In this document: piece by piece, positions 16,399 to 25,137 of the stretch
Position numbering within the stretch: position 1 is the first letter of the stretch
Layout of the letters: every line of letters starts with the position of its first letter
From: Mycolicibacterium cosmeticum
GTDB taxonomy: Bacteria > Actinomycetota > Actinomycetes > Mycobacteriales > Mycobacteriaceae
Reading direction: 5' to 3'
DNA: 64,000 bases
NCBI RefSeq assembly: GCF_000613185.1
Contig: NZ_CCBB010000002.1
Coordinates: forward strand, 694,789 to 758,788
The notes under the pieces: model-generated
Told to the model about the DNA's origin: nothing
The model's input: only the letters and a program-made list of their open reading frames with translations
Database searches by the model: none
Position numbers and translations under genes: made by a program

Positions 16399-17016
16399 TC
16401 ATCGGACGGCCAATTCGGCCACGCCGGGACCACTCAACTCGGCCAGTGCGACTGTGCGGCCGCTGGCGGCCAGCAGCAACGACACGGCGGGCCCCTCGAT
16501 GGGCAGCCCGGCACCGACGGTGAAGTCCGCATCGGTGCCGACCAATCTCAGCCCCGCGAGCCGGCGCCTGCCACCGGAGAACCGATCCGCGGCCAGGTAG
16601 GCGACGGCGGCCCCGATGTGGTCACGCCGGTAGGTGTGCACCAATCCCAGCGGTCGCCGGATGTCCTCGGCGTGCACCACGGTTTCGACGATCCGCGAGA
16701 TCGTCGGAAGTGGCGGCGACGCAGTGGATTTCACCGCCGCGGCAAACTGTGCGAGCAGCTGGTGGTGCTCATGTGTGCGCCCGACGGCGATCTGGCGGCG
16801 CACGATCCGGTCCGGGCTGAACCCGGCGCGAACAATTTCGCCGACGAAGCGGCGCTTGGACAGCATCGCGGTGGCCGCCAGATGGGCCACCACATCGCGT
16901 ACCGCCCACCCGTCACACAGCGAGTCGGCCTCCCACTGCACCTGCTGCAGCGTGGCCAGGTCGGCCGCCAGCACCGCCCGCTCATGGTGTACGACCGCCC
17001 AGATATCCCCCGCCAC
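16399..17016 (-). CDS. Maleylpyruvate isomerase/DinB-fold mycothiol-dependent-type protein
   Basis: A 205-residue protein with the actinobacterial maleylpyruvate isomerase N-terminal (DinB-like) pattern: LCDGWAVRDVVAHLA near residue 33 and VETVVHAEDIRRPLG near 110, the histidines forming the expected metal site. Members use mycothiol for isomerisation or thiol transfer. It is GTG-initiated and convergent with the FAD monooxygenase (7-bp gap). The specific reaction cannot be read; many family members are uncharacterised. Confidence 0.82.
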   Translation of the reverse strand: MAGDIWAVVHHERAVLAADLATLQQVQWEADSLCDGWAVRDVVAHLAATAMLSKRRFVGEIVRAGFSPDRIVRRQIAVGRTHEHHQLLAQFAAAVKSTASPPLPTISRIVETVVHAEDIRRPLGLVHTYRRDHIGAAVAYLAADRFSGGRRRLAGLRLVGTDADFTVGAGLPIEGPAVSLLLAASGRTVALAELSGPGVAELAVR

Positions 17017-17123
17017 CGGTTGAGCACATCACATCCTGGCAGCACCGTCATCCGGGCGGTCACAGCAACCGTGGCTAGGATCCGGGGTCGACAACCTCGG
17101 CGCGGTGAAACGGAGTGGGCCCA

Positions 17124-17987
17124 ATGACGATTGTGCGGCGGGGCGCGATGCTGCTCGCGCTGACGGCCACGGTGCTGACCGGTGTGGTCGGCGCCCCGGC
17201 GGGGTTCTCGCATGCCGATGACCCGCTGGTGCCTCCGGTTTCGCTGACCTCCACCTCGGGTGCGCCGGTACAGAACGGCGGCACCTATGGCATCGGGATG
17301 GTCGTGGTGGCGCATTTCGCGGCGCCGGTGGCCGACCGCGGCGCGGCCGAACAACAGCTGTCCGTCACCACCGAACCACCGGTGGCCGGTGCGTGGCACT
17401 GGGTCAACGATCAGACGGCCCATTGGCGTCCGCCGCAGTATTACGCCCCGGGCACCGTCGTCACCGTCGGGCAGGACGCGCCGGTCACCTTCACCATCGG
17501 CGCATCGCATGTGTCGATCGCCGACGACACCACCAAGCAGGTCACTGTGTATGACGGCGGCGCATTGGTGCGCACCATGCCGACCTCGATGGGTCGGGGC
17601 GGCACCGAAACCGTGGGCAACACGACGTTGAGCTTCTGGACCCAGCCCGGCGTCTACACGGTGATGGACAAGAGCAACCCGGTGATCATGGACTCCTCGA
17701 CCTACGGCCTGCCGATCAACTCCCACCTCGGCTACAAGGAATCCATCCCGTACGCGGTACGGATCAGCACCGACGGGGTGTACCTGCACGAACTTGACGC
17801 CACGGTGTGGGCCCAGGGCAAGACGGACACCAGCCACGGCTGCCTGAACCTGAACCGCGACAATGCGCAGTGGTTCTACAACTTCTCCGTGCCCGGTGAC
17901 GTGGTGGAGGTACGGCACACCGGCGGGAAACCGTTGCAGCTGTGGCAGAACGGCGACTGGAGCGTGCCGTGGGACCAGTGGGCGTGA
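17124..17987 (+). CDS. L,D-transpeptidase (YkuD domain) with N-terminal Ig-like domain
   Basis: A 287-residue exported peptidoglycan enzyme that forms 3-3 cross-links. After a signal peptide (to about residue 32), residues 36-126 resemble the Ig-like domain of mycobacterial Ldt enzymes. The YkuD catalytic domain follows, with His222, His238 and nucleophile Cys240 in TSHGCLNLNRDN. The C-terminus is Trp-rich (GDWSVPWDQW), like the tail of Ldt proteins. GGAG lies eight bases before ATG 17124, favouring it over GTG 17115. It should act in the periplasm and be carbapenem-sensitive, as for its family. Confidence 0.92.
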   Translation: MTIVRRGAMLLALTATVLTGVVGAPAGFSHADDPLVPPVSLTSTSGAPVQNGGTYGIGMVVVAHFAAPVADRGAAEQQLSVTTEPPVAGAWHWVNDQTAHWRPPQYYAPGTVVTVGQDAPVTFTIGASHVSIADDTTKQVTVYDGGALVRTMPTSMGRGGTETVGNTTLSFWTQPGVYTVMDKSNPVIMDSSTYGLPINSHLGYKESIPYAVRISTDGVYLHELDATVWAQGKTDTSHGCLNLNRDNAQWFYNFSVPGDVVEVRHTGGKPLQLWQNGDWSVPWDQWA

Positions 17988-17990
17988 GAC

Positions 17991-18419
17991 CTATTGCAGC
18001 TCGGCCAGATTCTGCACCGATCGGCGGACGTCGGATTTCAGCACGGCGGCCACCAGCGCTCCGACCGGCCCGCTGAGCAGTGCACCGGACAGGTCGGCCA
18101 ACACGCGGAACGTCGAACCCGGATCATCGGGGGTCACCGTCATCGTCAGACCGATCCGTACCCCGCCGCGGCCTCGGCCTGACAGCCGGATGCGGTGCGG
18201 CTCTTCGTAATCGGTGACCTGCCAATCGATGGTGTTACGGAAGCCCTTCACCTTGATCAACGACGACACCTGGGTGCCGACCCCGATATCGTCCGGTGGC
18301 CGTCCGCGCCAACCGCCGAAGATCGTCAGCCATTCGCCGAATCGGCGCAGATCCGACGCCAACTTCCAGGCCTGCTGCGGTGCCAGGTCCGACGTGACGG
18401 ACACATCGACATTCGCCAT
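17991..18419 (-). CDS. SRPBCC-family (polyketide cyclase/START-like) protein
   Basis: A 142-residue helix-grip protein: VDVSVTSDLAPQQAWKLASDL at the start, central strands around VGTQVSSLIKVKGF, and an amphipathic C-terminal helix. The fold binds hydrophobic ligands or acts in cyclisation; function is unknown. It lies 8 bp after the ferritin-like gene and is probably co-transcribed with it. It converges on the L,D-transpeptidase gene. Confidence 0.8.
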   Translation of the reverse strand: MANVDVSVTSDLAPQQAWKLASDLRRFGEWLTIFGGWRGRPPDDIGVGTQVSSLIKVKGFRNTIDWQVTDYEEPHRIRLSGRGRGGVRIGLTMTVTPDDPGSTFRVLADLSGALLSGPVGALVAAVLKSDVRRSVQNLAELQ

Positions 18420-18427
18420 GCCGGCCG

Positions 18428-19402
18428 TCAGCCGATCCCGACGACTTCTTGAGCGATCGCCGCAAGCCTGGTCTGTGCGGCCGAGACGACCCGCTGCCGG
18501 TTCTTGTGGGCCTCCTCCCACGCCACGATGGTGCGGATATCGGCCGGGTCGGTCAGCTCCTTGACCGCCGCGATGGCGTCCGGGACCGCCAAGTCGTCAT
18601 ACTCCGCGATGGGCAGCTCGGACGGGTCCAACGCACCCGACGCCGATCGCAGCGCGCGCAGGGCGTCGGCGGTCTGCTCGGCCCCGCCACCGCGGGTGAT
18701 GTCCTCGGCCGCGGCCAGCGCCGCGTCGCGCGAACCGGCGATCACCCGGCCGGCGAGCTCACCGGCTTGCGCGCCGCGGTCGAGCAGCTCGTCGACGTTG
18801 GGCCGCACGTTGCGCAGGACGTCCAGCAGACGATCCAGGCCGCGCGCCGTCCAGATACCCGGCAGATTGGCCAGTTTCACCGCCGCTCCGGTCACCGCCT
18901 GCATCGGGGTGCGGCGGAGGGCCGCCGGCCCGCCGAGCGCGTCCTCGGCCAGCACCGTGGTCAGCCACTCGACGGTGGCGGCGTGCGCGGTGATGAGGCG
19001 ATCGGCCAACTCGACGACGTCGGTCCGCTTGGCCGCGACGGCCAGCGCCTTGATATAGCGGGACCGGTCCAGCAACTGGTCTTCCAGTGCCAGGTCGCCG
19101 AGCAGCGCCTCGTCGAACGGTTCGGCCTGTTCGGTCAGCGCCTTCACCGCGGCCGCGGCGCGTCCGAGGAACGGGCCGACGACGTCGGGATAACCACCGA
19201 GGTCGCGAATGGCCCGCTCGATGGCCACGGCACGATCCCGGGCGTTGCCGGCGTTCTGGGTCAGCTCGCGCTGGACCGCCTCGGTTCGGGCCTGGGCCAG
19301 CCTGGTTTCGGCGATCTGGATCTCGGTGTGGGTCAGGTCGAGAACGGTTCGCAGCTGTGCGAGCAGTGTGGTGGTATCGGCATTCGCCGTCGTGACAGCC
19401 AT
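18428..19402 (-). CDS. Ferritin-like-domain helical protein
   Basis: A 324-residue all-helical, Ala-rich protein. The repeated long helices with Glu/His/Gln positions (LDLTHTEIQIAETRLAQ, LEDQLLDRSRYIKAL, ITAHAATVEWLTTVL) fit the mycobacterial ferritin-like hypothetical family. The expected diiron Glu/His set is incomplete to my eye, so metal binding is uncertain. A SigF-type promoter candidate lies 60 bp upstream, which would fit a stress protein. It leads a two-gene operon with the SRPBCC protein. Confidence 0.62.
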   Translation of the reverse strand: MAVTTANADTTTLLAQLRTVLDLTHTEIQIAETRLAQARTEAVQRELTQNAGNARDRAVAIERAIRDLGGYPDVVGPFLGRAAAAVKALTEQAEPFDEALLGDLALEDQLLDRSRYIKALAVAAKRTDVVELADRLITAHAATVEWLTTVLAEDALGGPAALRRTPMQAVTGAAVKLANLPGIWTARGLDRLLDVLRNVRPNVDELLDRGAQAGELAGRVIAGSRDAALAAAEDITRGGGAEQTADALRALRSASGALDPSELPIAEYDDLAVPDAIAAVKELTDPADIRTIVAWEEAHKNRQRVVSAAQTRLAAIAQEVVGIG

Positions 19403-19461
19403 TGTGATTCGCCCCTTCGCGTTGACGGATGTGTCGGCGCTGGGTGCACCTGCTCATCCGG

Positions 19462-19490
19462 TTACCCGGGACGGCCGCGGCGAATTCACC
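19462..19490 (-). promoter_or_regulatory. Possible SigF-type promoter of the ferritin-like gene
   Basis: Reading the minus strand, GGTGAA (19490-19485) is followed after 17 bp by GGGTAA (19467-19462), about 60 bp before the ferritin-like ATG. The mycobacterial SigF consensus is GGTTT, 15-17 bp, GGGTA; the -10 matches well and the -35 partly. Confidence 0.35.
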
Positions 19491-19640
19491 TAACCGGCGG
19501 TCACGACCATGACTTACGTCACAGGGCGGCTATGCGCCCCGGTGAACGGTGGCCGCCTCGGTGCCGCGCCCGCAATCGATTTCCCGGTATTCCGGGTTAC
19601 CGTGGCCGAGCCGGCCGGGCACGGCTGTAGCGTGGCGGGC

Positions 19641-20273
19641 GTGAATGCATCCCGTGTGTCTGCTTCCGTCGCCTTGGTCGCCGGTGCCACCTCGCTGGTG
19701 ATGACGCTTGCCGCCTGCGGCTCCGAGTCGGACAACTCGTCCAAGCCGTCGGCCAGCACGCCGTCGATCGCGCAGGTGGCGTCGTCACTGCCGGAGGCGC
19801 CCCCGGCCACGCTCGGCTGCCCGACGGCGGCGCCCGCCGACCCGGGCACCCCCGAGTGGACCCTGACCGGAGCCACCGGCAACGTCGCTGTCAGCGGGTC
19901 GACCGACACCGCCGCGCCCTACGTCAAAGTGGGCGGACCGTTCAGCGTGACCGAGACCCAGGTGCACACCCTCAAGGCGGGCGACGGACCGGTGGTGCCG
20001 GACACCGCGACCGTGTCGGTCTGCTACATGGGCGTCAACGGGCGCGACGGCACGGTGTTCGACAGCAGCTACGAACGCGGCACCCCGGCCGATTTCCCGC
20101 TCAACGGCGTGGTCCCCGGCTTCCAGAAGGCGATCGCCGGACAGAAGGTCGGCTCCACCGTCGCGGTGGCGATGACGTCCGCCGACGGGTACCCCAATGG
20201 GCAACCGGCGGCCGGCATCCAGCCCGGCGACACGCTGGTCTTCGCGATCAAGATCCTGGACGCCGGCGCCTGA
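19641..20273 (+). CDS. FKBP-type peptidyl-prolyl isomerase lipoprotein
   Basis: A 210-residue exported protein. The signal peptide ends in MTLAACGS, giving a lipidated Cys near residue 30; a Ser/Pro-rich linker follows. The C-terminal 110 residues are an FKBP domain: GRDGTVFDSSYERGTPADFP, then LNGVVPGFQKAIAGQKVGSTV and a closing LVFAIKILDAGA strand. It should assist folding of exported proteins at the membrane outer face. GTG 19641 is chosen as the first codon before the signal peptide; no strong ribosome site is visible. Confidence 0.88.
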   Translation: MNASRVSASVALVAGATSLVMTLAACGSESDNSSKPSASTPSIAQVASSLPEAPPATLGCPTAAPADPGTPEWTLTGATGNVAVSGSTDTAAPYVKVGGPFSVTETQVHTLKAGDGPVVPDTATVSVCYMGVNGRDGTVFDSSYERGTPADFPLNGVVPGFQKAIAGQKVGSTVAVAMTSADGYPNGQPAAGIQPGDTLVFAIKILDAGA

Positions 20274-20292
20274 GTCTGCGCCCGGGTACGGG

Positions 20293-20365
20293 CGGGTGAC
20301 GAGTGTGGGCCGCGTGCACGCCTTTTCGTGTTTTGCCGTACAGGACGCCCACATTCGTCCACCCG
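20293..20365. terminator. Long imperfect hairpin between convergent genes
   Basis: The left arm (20293-20310, containing GAGTGTGGGC) pairs with the right arm (20347-20365, containing GCCCACATTCGTC) apart from one G-T pair and one bulged C. The inner part continues to pair imperfectly around a T-rich loop. It fills the gap between the FKBP stop (20273) and the convergent MpaB-type gene (stop 20373), so it probably terminates both. Confidence 0.7.
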
Positions 20366-20372
20366 AGCCTGG

Positions 20373-21593
20373 CTAGGCGACCCGACTCACATGTTCGGCG
20401 GATTCGCCGATCGCCGCCTGCCCGTCGCCGATCATGGTGCGCAGCAGCGCGTGTTGTTCGGCTTGGCCGCGCCGCGCGGCGCGCTCCATGCCACCGGGCA
20501 GCGCGATGTCGACGACGCTGCGCGCCACATTGACCGGAAGGCGCAGCAGCGGATACCACGGCGGCACATAGGCCGGCAGCCCGAGCATGCGCATGGTTCG
20601 GGGCCCCAGGAATCCGCTGGTCACCGAGAGGTGCTGGGCACGAGCCAGCCTGCGGCGCAGGGTGGGCAGATGGTCGTAGTGCCAGCTCATCGGGTCCTCG
20701 ACCATGGGGGCGGCCAGCTGACGGGTCGACTCGTCGGGCGCCGACAGCGCGGTCAGGGTGTGGAACAGGACGCGCACGGCGTCCCGGAAATCGCGTGGTA
20801 GCCACTCGTCCTCGACGCCGATGAGCCACCCGACGTACCGGGTCAGATGTGCGATGGCCTCGAAATCGGCAGGGGCGGTGAGGATTCCCATCCCGAGCCC
20901 GCCCACGGGTGGTGCGATCAGCGCGCCGACGAGGGTGGCGGCCATATCGGTCTGGTTGACCGGCAGGCCCCAGTCCTCGGCGCGCCAATCCGGCATGCCG
21001 GCCACGTGTCGGCGGACGAAGGCGTGGATGAGCCGCACCCGGATGGTGGAGCGATAGCCGATCCCGAGCGACTCCAGCCCGCCTTCGGCGATGACGTCCA
21101 TGGCCCATTGCATGGTCTCGGCGAAGCGCTTGTTGGAGCCCTTTTCCAGCGCGCCGGTACGCAGCAGCGTCTTGTTGAAGCCGGCGAACTGGTAGCCGCC
21201 CAGCAGTGAGACGTCCCGGGCGACGTACATGCCGTCGGCACCGCCGCGGCGCAACGCCCGCTGGCCGCGCCGCACGAGCTGGAGGTCAACCCAGTCCGGC
21301 GCCGTCTCCACCCCGACGAAGAAGTCGCGCAGCGGTGCCGGGGCCTCGGGAACGCGGGTGATGCCTTCGGCCAGTGCTCGGTCGAACAACGGACGCGTCT
21401 GGGCCAGCCCGGTGTCGACCATCCAGTCCAGCAACCGGTCCATCGGTTCATCTCCCACGGTCAGCCGCTCCCCCAGCCGCTGCCATTGCGGCTCGGACGG
21501 AGTGCCGACGCCGAGCGCCCGGGCCAGCAGTTTGACCATGCCGGGCACCGGTCGGGGTGACTCGGGATGCCGAGTCGGGATTTGTGCGGTCAT
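20373..21593 (-). CDS. Oxygenase MpaB-family protein (DUF2236)
   Basis: A 406-residue protein of the MpaB/latex-clearing-type heme oxygenase family. The conserved core GYRSTIRVRLIHAFVRRH has the Arg, Thr and His positions that form the heme site in this family, and VNQTDMAATL follows. Upstream is FFVGVETAPDWVDLQLVRRG, also conserved. Family members cleave C=C bonds in prenyl chains or are uncharacterised. GAGGAG lies five bases before ATG 21593. It is divergent from a TetR gene with an operator-like dyad in between. Confidence 0.85.
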   Translation of the reverse strand: MTAQIPTRHPESPRPVPGMVKLLARALGVGTPSEPQWQRLGERLTVGDEPMDRLLDWMVDTGLAQTRPLFDRALAEGITRVPEAPAPLRDFFVGVETAPDWVDLQLVRRGQRALRRGGADGMYVARDVSLLGGYQFAGFNKTLLRTGALEKGSNKRFAETMQWAMDVIAEGGLESLGIGYRSTIRVRLIHAFVRRHVAGMPDWRAEDWGLPVNQTDMAATLVGALIAPPVGGLGMGILTAPADFEAIAHLTRYVGWLIGVEDEWLPRDFRDAVRVLFHTLTALSAPDESTRQLAAPMVEDPMSWHYDHLPTLRRRLARAQHLSVTSGFLGPRTMRMLGLPAYVPPWYPLLRLPVNVARSVVDIALPGGMERAARRGQAEQHALLRTMIGDGQAAIGESAEHVSRVA

Positions 21594-21617
21594 CGACGCT
21601 CCTCGCTGAGCAACCAT

Positions 21618-21639
21618 TTGGACTACAGGCGTAGTCGAA
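21618..21639. promoter_or_regulatory. Dyad operator between MpaB-type oxygenase and TetR genes
   Basis: GACTAC (21621-21626) and GTAGTC (21631-21636) are inverted around AGGC; outer TT/AA (21618-19, 21638-39) extend the symmetry with one mismatch. Placed 25-45 bp before both divergent starts, it is the obvious candidate TetR site. Confidence 0.68.
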
Positions 21640-21666
21640 AACTAGCGCGGGGGTAAAGTGCTGTCA

Positions 21667-22299
21667 ATGAAACGCGCGGAGGTGGTGCGTGACTACGGCG
21701 GAATCTCGGCGGCCGATCGCCGCGCCGACCGTCGCCGCAAGCTGATCTCCGCAGGCCGGCGCATCTGGGGCGAGTCCGGCATCGCCGATGTCACGGTGCG
21801 CGGCGTCTGTTCCGCGGCCGGCCTGATCACCCGCTATTTCTACGAGCAGTTCGACTCCCGCGACGCACTGCTGTTCGCGGTGGTGGACGAGGTGCGCACG
21901 CAACTGCTGGACGCCATGGTGGTCGCCGGTGTCGGGGAGAGCGGCGACCTGCGAGACAAGCTGCGGGCGGCGCTGACGGCGTTCCTGGACATCGTCGCCC
22001 AGGACCCGCATCTGCATCGCATCATCATCGGCGACGTCACCGGTGTACCCGGACTGCTCGAATACCGGATGCAGTTCCTGGACATGATCGTCGCCTCCAT
22101 CATCGAACAGGCACCGTCGGTGCTGGGCTCGGCACTGCCCGACGCCGCGGCGATGCGGCGCGGCGCCCTGTTCATGGTCGGCGGTGTCAACCAGATCATC
22201 GCCGAGTGGTTGCGCGAACCACGCGAGACCGTCGGCGAACTGGCCGCGCTGTGCGCCGACCTGTGCGTGGCCGTCGTCCGCGACACCGTCGAGCGGTAA
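21667..22299 (+). CDS. TetR-family transcriptional regulator
   Basis: A 210-residue TetR protein. The DNA-binding domain includes IADVTVRGVCSAAGLITRYFYEQF; a hydrophobic ligand domain follows. ATG 21667 is preferred over GTG 21658 for its coding context. It is divergent from the MpaB-type oxygenase and shares the GACTAC dyad, so repression of the oxygenase is the likely role. Ligand unknown. Confidence 0.9.
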   Translation: MKRAEVVRDYGGISAADRRADRRRKLISAGRRIWGESGIADVTVRGVCSAAGLITRYFYEQFDSRDALLFAVVDEVRTQLLDAMVVAGVGESGDLRDKLRAALTAFLDIVAQDPHLHRIIIGDVTGVPGLLEYRMQFLDMIVASIIEQAPSVLGSALPDAAAMRRGALFMVGGVNQIIAEWLREPRETVGELAALCADLCVAVVRDTVER

Positions 22300-22343
22300 C
22301 CGCCGCCGAATCTGGGGGCGGACCCGGTTGTACTGTGCTGGCC

Positions 22344-23225
22344 ATGCGCAAACGCCGCAATCCCGACGGTGACGCCCCGCTGTGGAAGCTGGCGGCGTTC
22401 GAACTGAAATGCTTCGTCAAACGTCGGCTGGCGCCCAAGGGCATCCCGGTGCCCGCCCCGGAGCGGCCGTACCTGGTGGTGCCCATCCTCGGTCAGTCGA
22501 ATGCCTTCGGGATGGGGCTGCCACTGGACCGAGACGGTGCCGACAAGGCGCATCCCCTGGTTCACCAGTGGGCCAACAGCGGACCGTCGAAGAACACCGT
22601 CGTGCTCGGAGTCGACCCCCTGTTGCACGAAACACCTTCGCGCCGTGTCGGTTTCGGTGTCACGTTCGGCAAAGAGCTTGCGACGGCGACCAACCGGGCG
22701 GTCCTGCTGGTGCCGTGCGCCCGCGGCGACACCTCGTTCCACCCGAAGAACGGCTACACCTGGGATATCGCGGACACCAAGACCCGCCGGAATCTGTACC
22801 GCGAGGCGGTGTCGGCCATCGATGCGGCGCTCGCCCGATATCCGGGCAGTTCGGTGGCCGCGGTGCTGTGGCACCAAGGCGAATCCGATGTGCCGCTGAT
22901 GAGCGCCCCCGAATACCAGACGAAGTTGGACGCGTTGTTCGGCGATCTGCGGAACCGGTACGGACCGCAGGTGCCGATCATCCTGGGCGGCATGGTTCCC
23001 GAGGAGATGGAGCGCAGCGGCAAGAACTACGCGCCGATCAACGCGGTGCACGCCGATACCCCGCACCGGATTCCCCGGACCGCCTTCGTCCCGGGCATCA
23101 GGGACGCGTTCAACAGCGAAGTCGACCGGCACTACAACGCGGCGGGACTGCGCACCATGGGCAAGGCCATGTGGGAGGCCTACCGGACGATCGATGGCAC
23201 AACCGATTTGCGCCCGCAGTCCTGA
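22344..23225 (+). CDS. SGNH-type carbohydrate esterase (sialate O-acetylesterase domain)
   Basis: A 293-residue cytoplasmic-looking esterase. Block I is ILGQSNAFG (nucleophile Ser in GQSN), the middle block is LWHQGESD, and the C-terminal block HYNAAGLRTMGKAM supplies the His. This layout is the sialate O-acetylesterase-like (DUF303) domain, which removes acetyl groups from sugars. The true substrate in a mycobacterium is unknown, perhaps cell-wall polysaccharide. No secretion signal is evident. It lies 44 bp after the TetR gene on the same strand. Confidence 0.83.
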   Translation: MRKRRNPDGDAPLWKLAAFELKCFVKRRLAPKGIPVPAPERPYLVVPILGQSNAFGMGLPLDRDGADKAHPLVHQWANSGPSKNTVVLGVDPLLHETPSRRVGFGVTFGKELATATNRAVLLVPCARGDTSFHPKNGYTWDIADTKTRRNLYREAVSAIDAALARYPGSSVAAVLWHQGESDVPLMSAPEYQTKLDALFGDLRNRYGPQVPIILGGMVPEEMERSGKNYAPINAVHADTPHRIPRTAFVPGIRDAFNSEVDRHYNAAGLRTMGKAMWEAYRTIDGTTDLRPQS

Positions 23226-23320
23226 GAAGACGGCCAATTCCTAATAAGACGGTGTGGCTTCGGTGAAAGGACTCTGGCGGCCAGGGGCAACGGCCACCGA
23301 GGTGTGTCAGCATTCCCCTT

Positions 23321-24208
23321 GTGACCTCCTGGCGCAACGTTGCTGCGGTCGGTGTCGCGGCCGCAGGATCCGTGTTACTACAGAGCGCGACCGTGCTTCT
23401 CGGTGCCGCGATGCCCACCGCGCAGGCGGCGGGTTGCCCCGACGCGGAGGTCATCTTCGCGCGCGGGACCACCGAGGACCCGGGGCCCGGCCCCACCGGT
23501 AGCGATTTCATCGACGCACTGCGCAACAAGCTGCCCGGCAAGTCCGTCGGGGTGTATGCGGTCGACTATCCGGCCACCCTCGACTTCGGCACCGCGGTCA
23601 GCGGGATCTCCGATGCGCGGGCACACATCCTGGCCACCGCCGCGGCGTGCCCCGACACCAAGATGGTGCTCGGTGGGTTCTCCCAGGGCGCTGCGGTCAT
23701 GGGTTTCGTGACCGCCAGTACCGTCCCCGACGGCGTCGACCCGGCAACGGTACCGGCCCCCATGCCCCCCGAGATCGCCAATCACGTTGCCGCCGTGGCG
23801 TTGTTCGGTAAGCCGTCGGCCCGCTTCATGCGCGCCATCAACGACCCGACGGTGACGGTCGGCCCCCAGTACGCCGCCAAGACCGTCGACCTGTGCGTCG
23901 ACAACGACTTGGTGTGCGACCCGACCGGTCGGAGTTTCTCCGCACACAACACGTATTTCGACGCCGGCATGGTCGATCAGGCTGCCGTCTACGCCGCCAA
24001 CGCCCTGCAGGCGGGCTGGGCCGCCGCGGCGCCCGGCGCACCCACGACACCCGCCGCCCCGCTGATTCCGGTCACGGCGCATCTCGGTGGCCCGGCGCCG
24101 TCGGCCACCCCCGCTCCGGTGGCACCGCTGGGTCCGCCCCCGGGCCCGGTGCTCGCGGCACCCGCACCGGGCGGCGGCCCGCCGCCGGCCGCCGCCCCGG
24201 TCCTGTAG
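23321..24208 (+). CDS. Secreted cutinase with Pro/Ala-rich C-terminal tail
   Basis: A 295-residue cutinase-family esterase. The signal peptide ends in AQAA; the domain opens with GCPDAEVIFARGTTEDPGPG. The nucleophile Ser is in GGFSQG, the Asp in VDNDLVCDPTG and the His in FSAHNTYF. Beyond residue 230 comes a 60-residue Ala/Pro/Gly tail (ending GGGPPPAAAPVL) absent from the other two cutinases here; it may tether the enzyme in the cell wall. Starts at GTG 23321. Confidence 0.92.
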   Translation: MTSWRNVAAVGVAAAGSVLLQSATVLLGAAMPTAQAAGCPDAEVIFARGTTEDPGPGPTGSDFIDALRNKLPGKSVGVYAVDYPATLDFGTAVSGISDARAHILATAAACPDTKMVLGGFSQGAAVMGFVTASTVPDGVDPATVPAPMPPEIANHVAAVALFGKPSARFMRAINDPTVTVGPQYAAKTVDLCVDNDLVCDPTGRSFSAHNTYFDAGMVDQAAVYAANALQAGWAAAAPGAPTTPAAPLIPVTAHLGGPAPSATPAPVAPLGPPPGPVLAAPAPGGGPPPAAAPVL

Positions 24209-24291
24209 CGAGTCGTCTCCGGCTGTCCTGACACCCGCGGTCGGGGCTGCTATCGTCGCCAACACATGCATTTCTTCGTGGGGGCGAACCG

Positions 24292-24960
24292 TTGATCAGT
24301 TCTGAACACCTGGTTTTCTTGGCGCACCGTCGATTGGGTCGCCTGGATATTCCCAGCAAACCTCGATTCGGTAGTAAGACCGCGACTGACTGGTTTGTCG
24401 GGGCCATCCGAGAATGCAGCCGTTATCTCGAATTCGGGGCCGGTGGTTCCACGTACACCGCCGCCCAGCACGGCGTCGAATTCGTCGCCGTCGATTCGGA
24501 TCCGGTGATCCTGGGTGCGGTCCGACAGCGCATCGCCGCCGACGGGCTGCTCGACCCCGCCGCCCAGTCCTACCACCACGCCGACATCGGGCCGATCAGC
24601 AAGTGGGGCCGTCCCCGCCATGCTCGGTTCGCCGGGCCCGAACGGGTGGAGCAGTTCCGGCGCTACTCGGATCCGCCCATCGCCTGCCTGACCGGCGACA
24701 AAGCCCCCGACTTCGTGCTGATCGACGGCCGGTTCCGGACCGCATGTGCGCTCAAGGCGCTGTGCATCTTGCAGGACGCCCCGGACTGGACGCTCGCCAT
24801 CAACAACTACCCGGGCCGGCACGCGCACCCGCCGATCACCGAATTCGCGAACATCGACGAGGTCGTCGGCGGTCGCATCGCCGTCATCCACTCGGTGAAA
24901 GACCACGATCCCGAAGAACTGGACGAGCGAATCCGGCATTACGAGACCGTCCTGGACTGA
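24292..24960 (+). CDS. Class I methyltransferase-like protein, unknown substrate
   Basis: A 222-residue Rossmann-type protein from a TTG start. YLEFGAGGSTYTAAQHG looks like SAM motif I, VAVDSDPVILG the following acidic strand, and DFVLIDGRFRTACALKAL a motif-IV-like block. This combination is seen in methyltransferase-like proteins near polysaccharide or surface-glycan genes, but no such genes are adjacent. It is flanked by a cutinase and a low-GC intergenic stretch. Enzyme activity is unproven. Confidence 0.65.
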   Translation: MISSEHLVFLAHRRLGRLDIPSKPRFGSKTATDWFVGAIRECSRYLEFGAGGSTYTAAQHGVEFVAVDSDPVILGAVRQRIAADGLLDPAAQSYHHADIGPISKWGRPRHARFAGPERVEQFRRYSDPPIACLTGDKAPDFVLIDGRFRTACALKALCILQDAPDWTLAINNYPGRHAHPPITEFANIDEVVGGRIAVIHSVKDHDPEELDERIRHYETVLD

Positions 24961-25137
24961 TACTGGCCATCCGGCCGTTTTATTGTCCGGATACTCCATT
25001 TTCAGCAAACATATATCAGTTAGCTATCCGCGATATCGCCCAATCCTGTCGGCCATGGCCGGAAAAAGCCACGCCATTTCGGCCGAATCGCGCTGATCGT
25101 CGTCCTCACGGCATCGGGGTCGCGGCGAAGGGCCATG
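24961..25137. other. AT-rich intergenic stretch
   Basis: The first 70 bp are notably AT-rich for this genome and contain ATCCGG (24969-24974) and CCGGAT (24987-24992) around a T-rich loop, a weak terminator candidate for the methyltransferase-like gene. No gene is visible. The rest should hold the promoter of the S4 protein. Confidence 0.4.
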
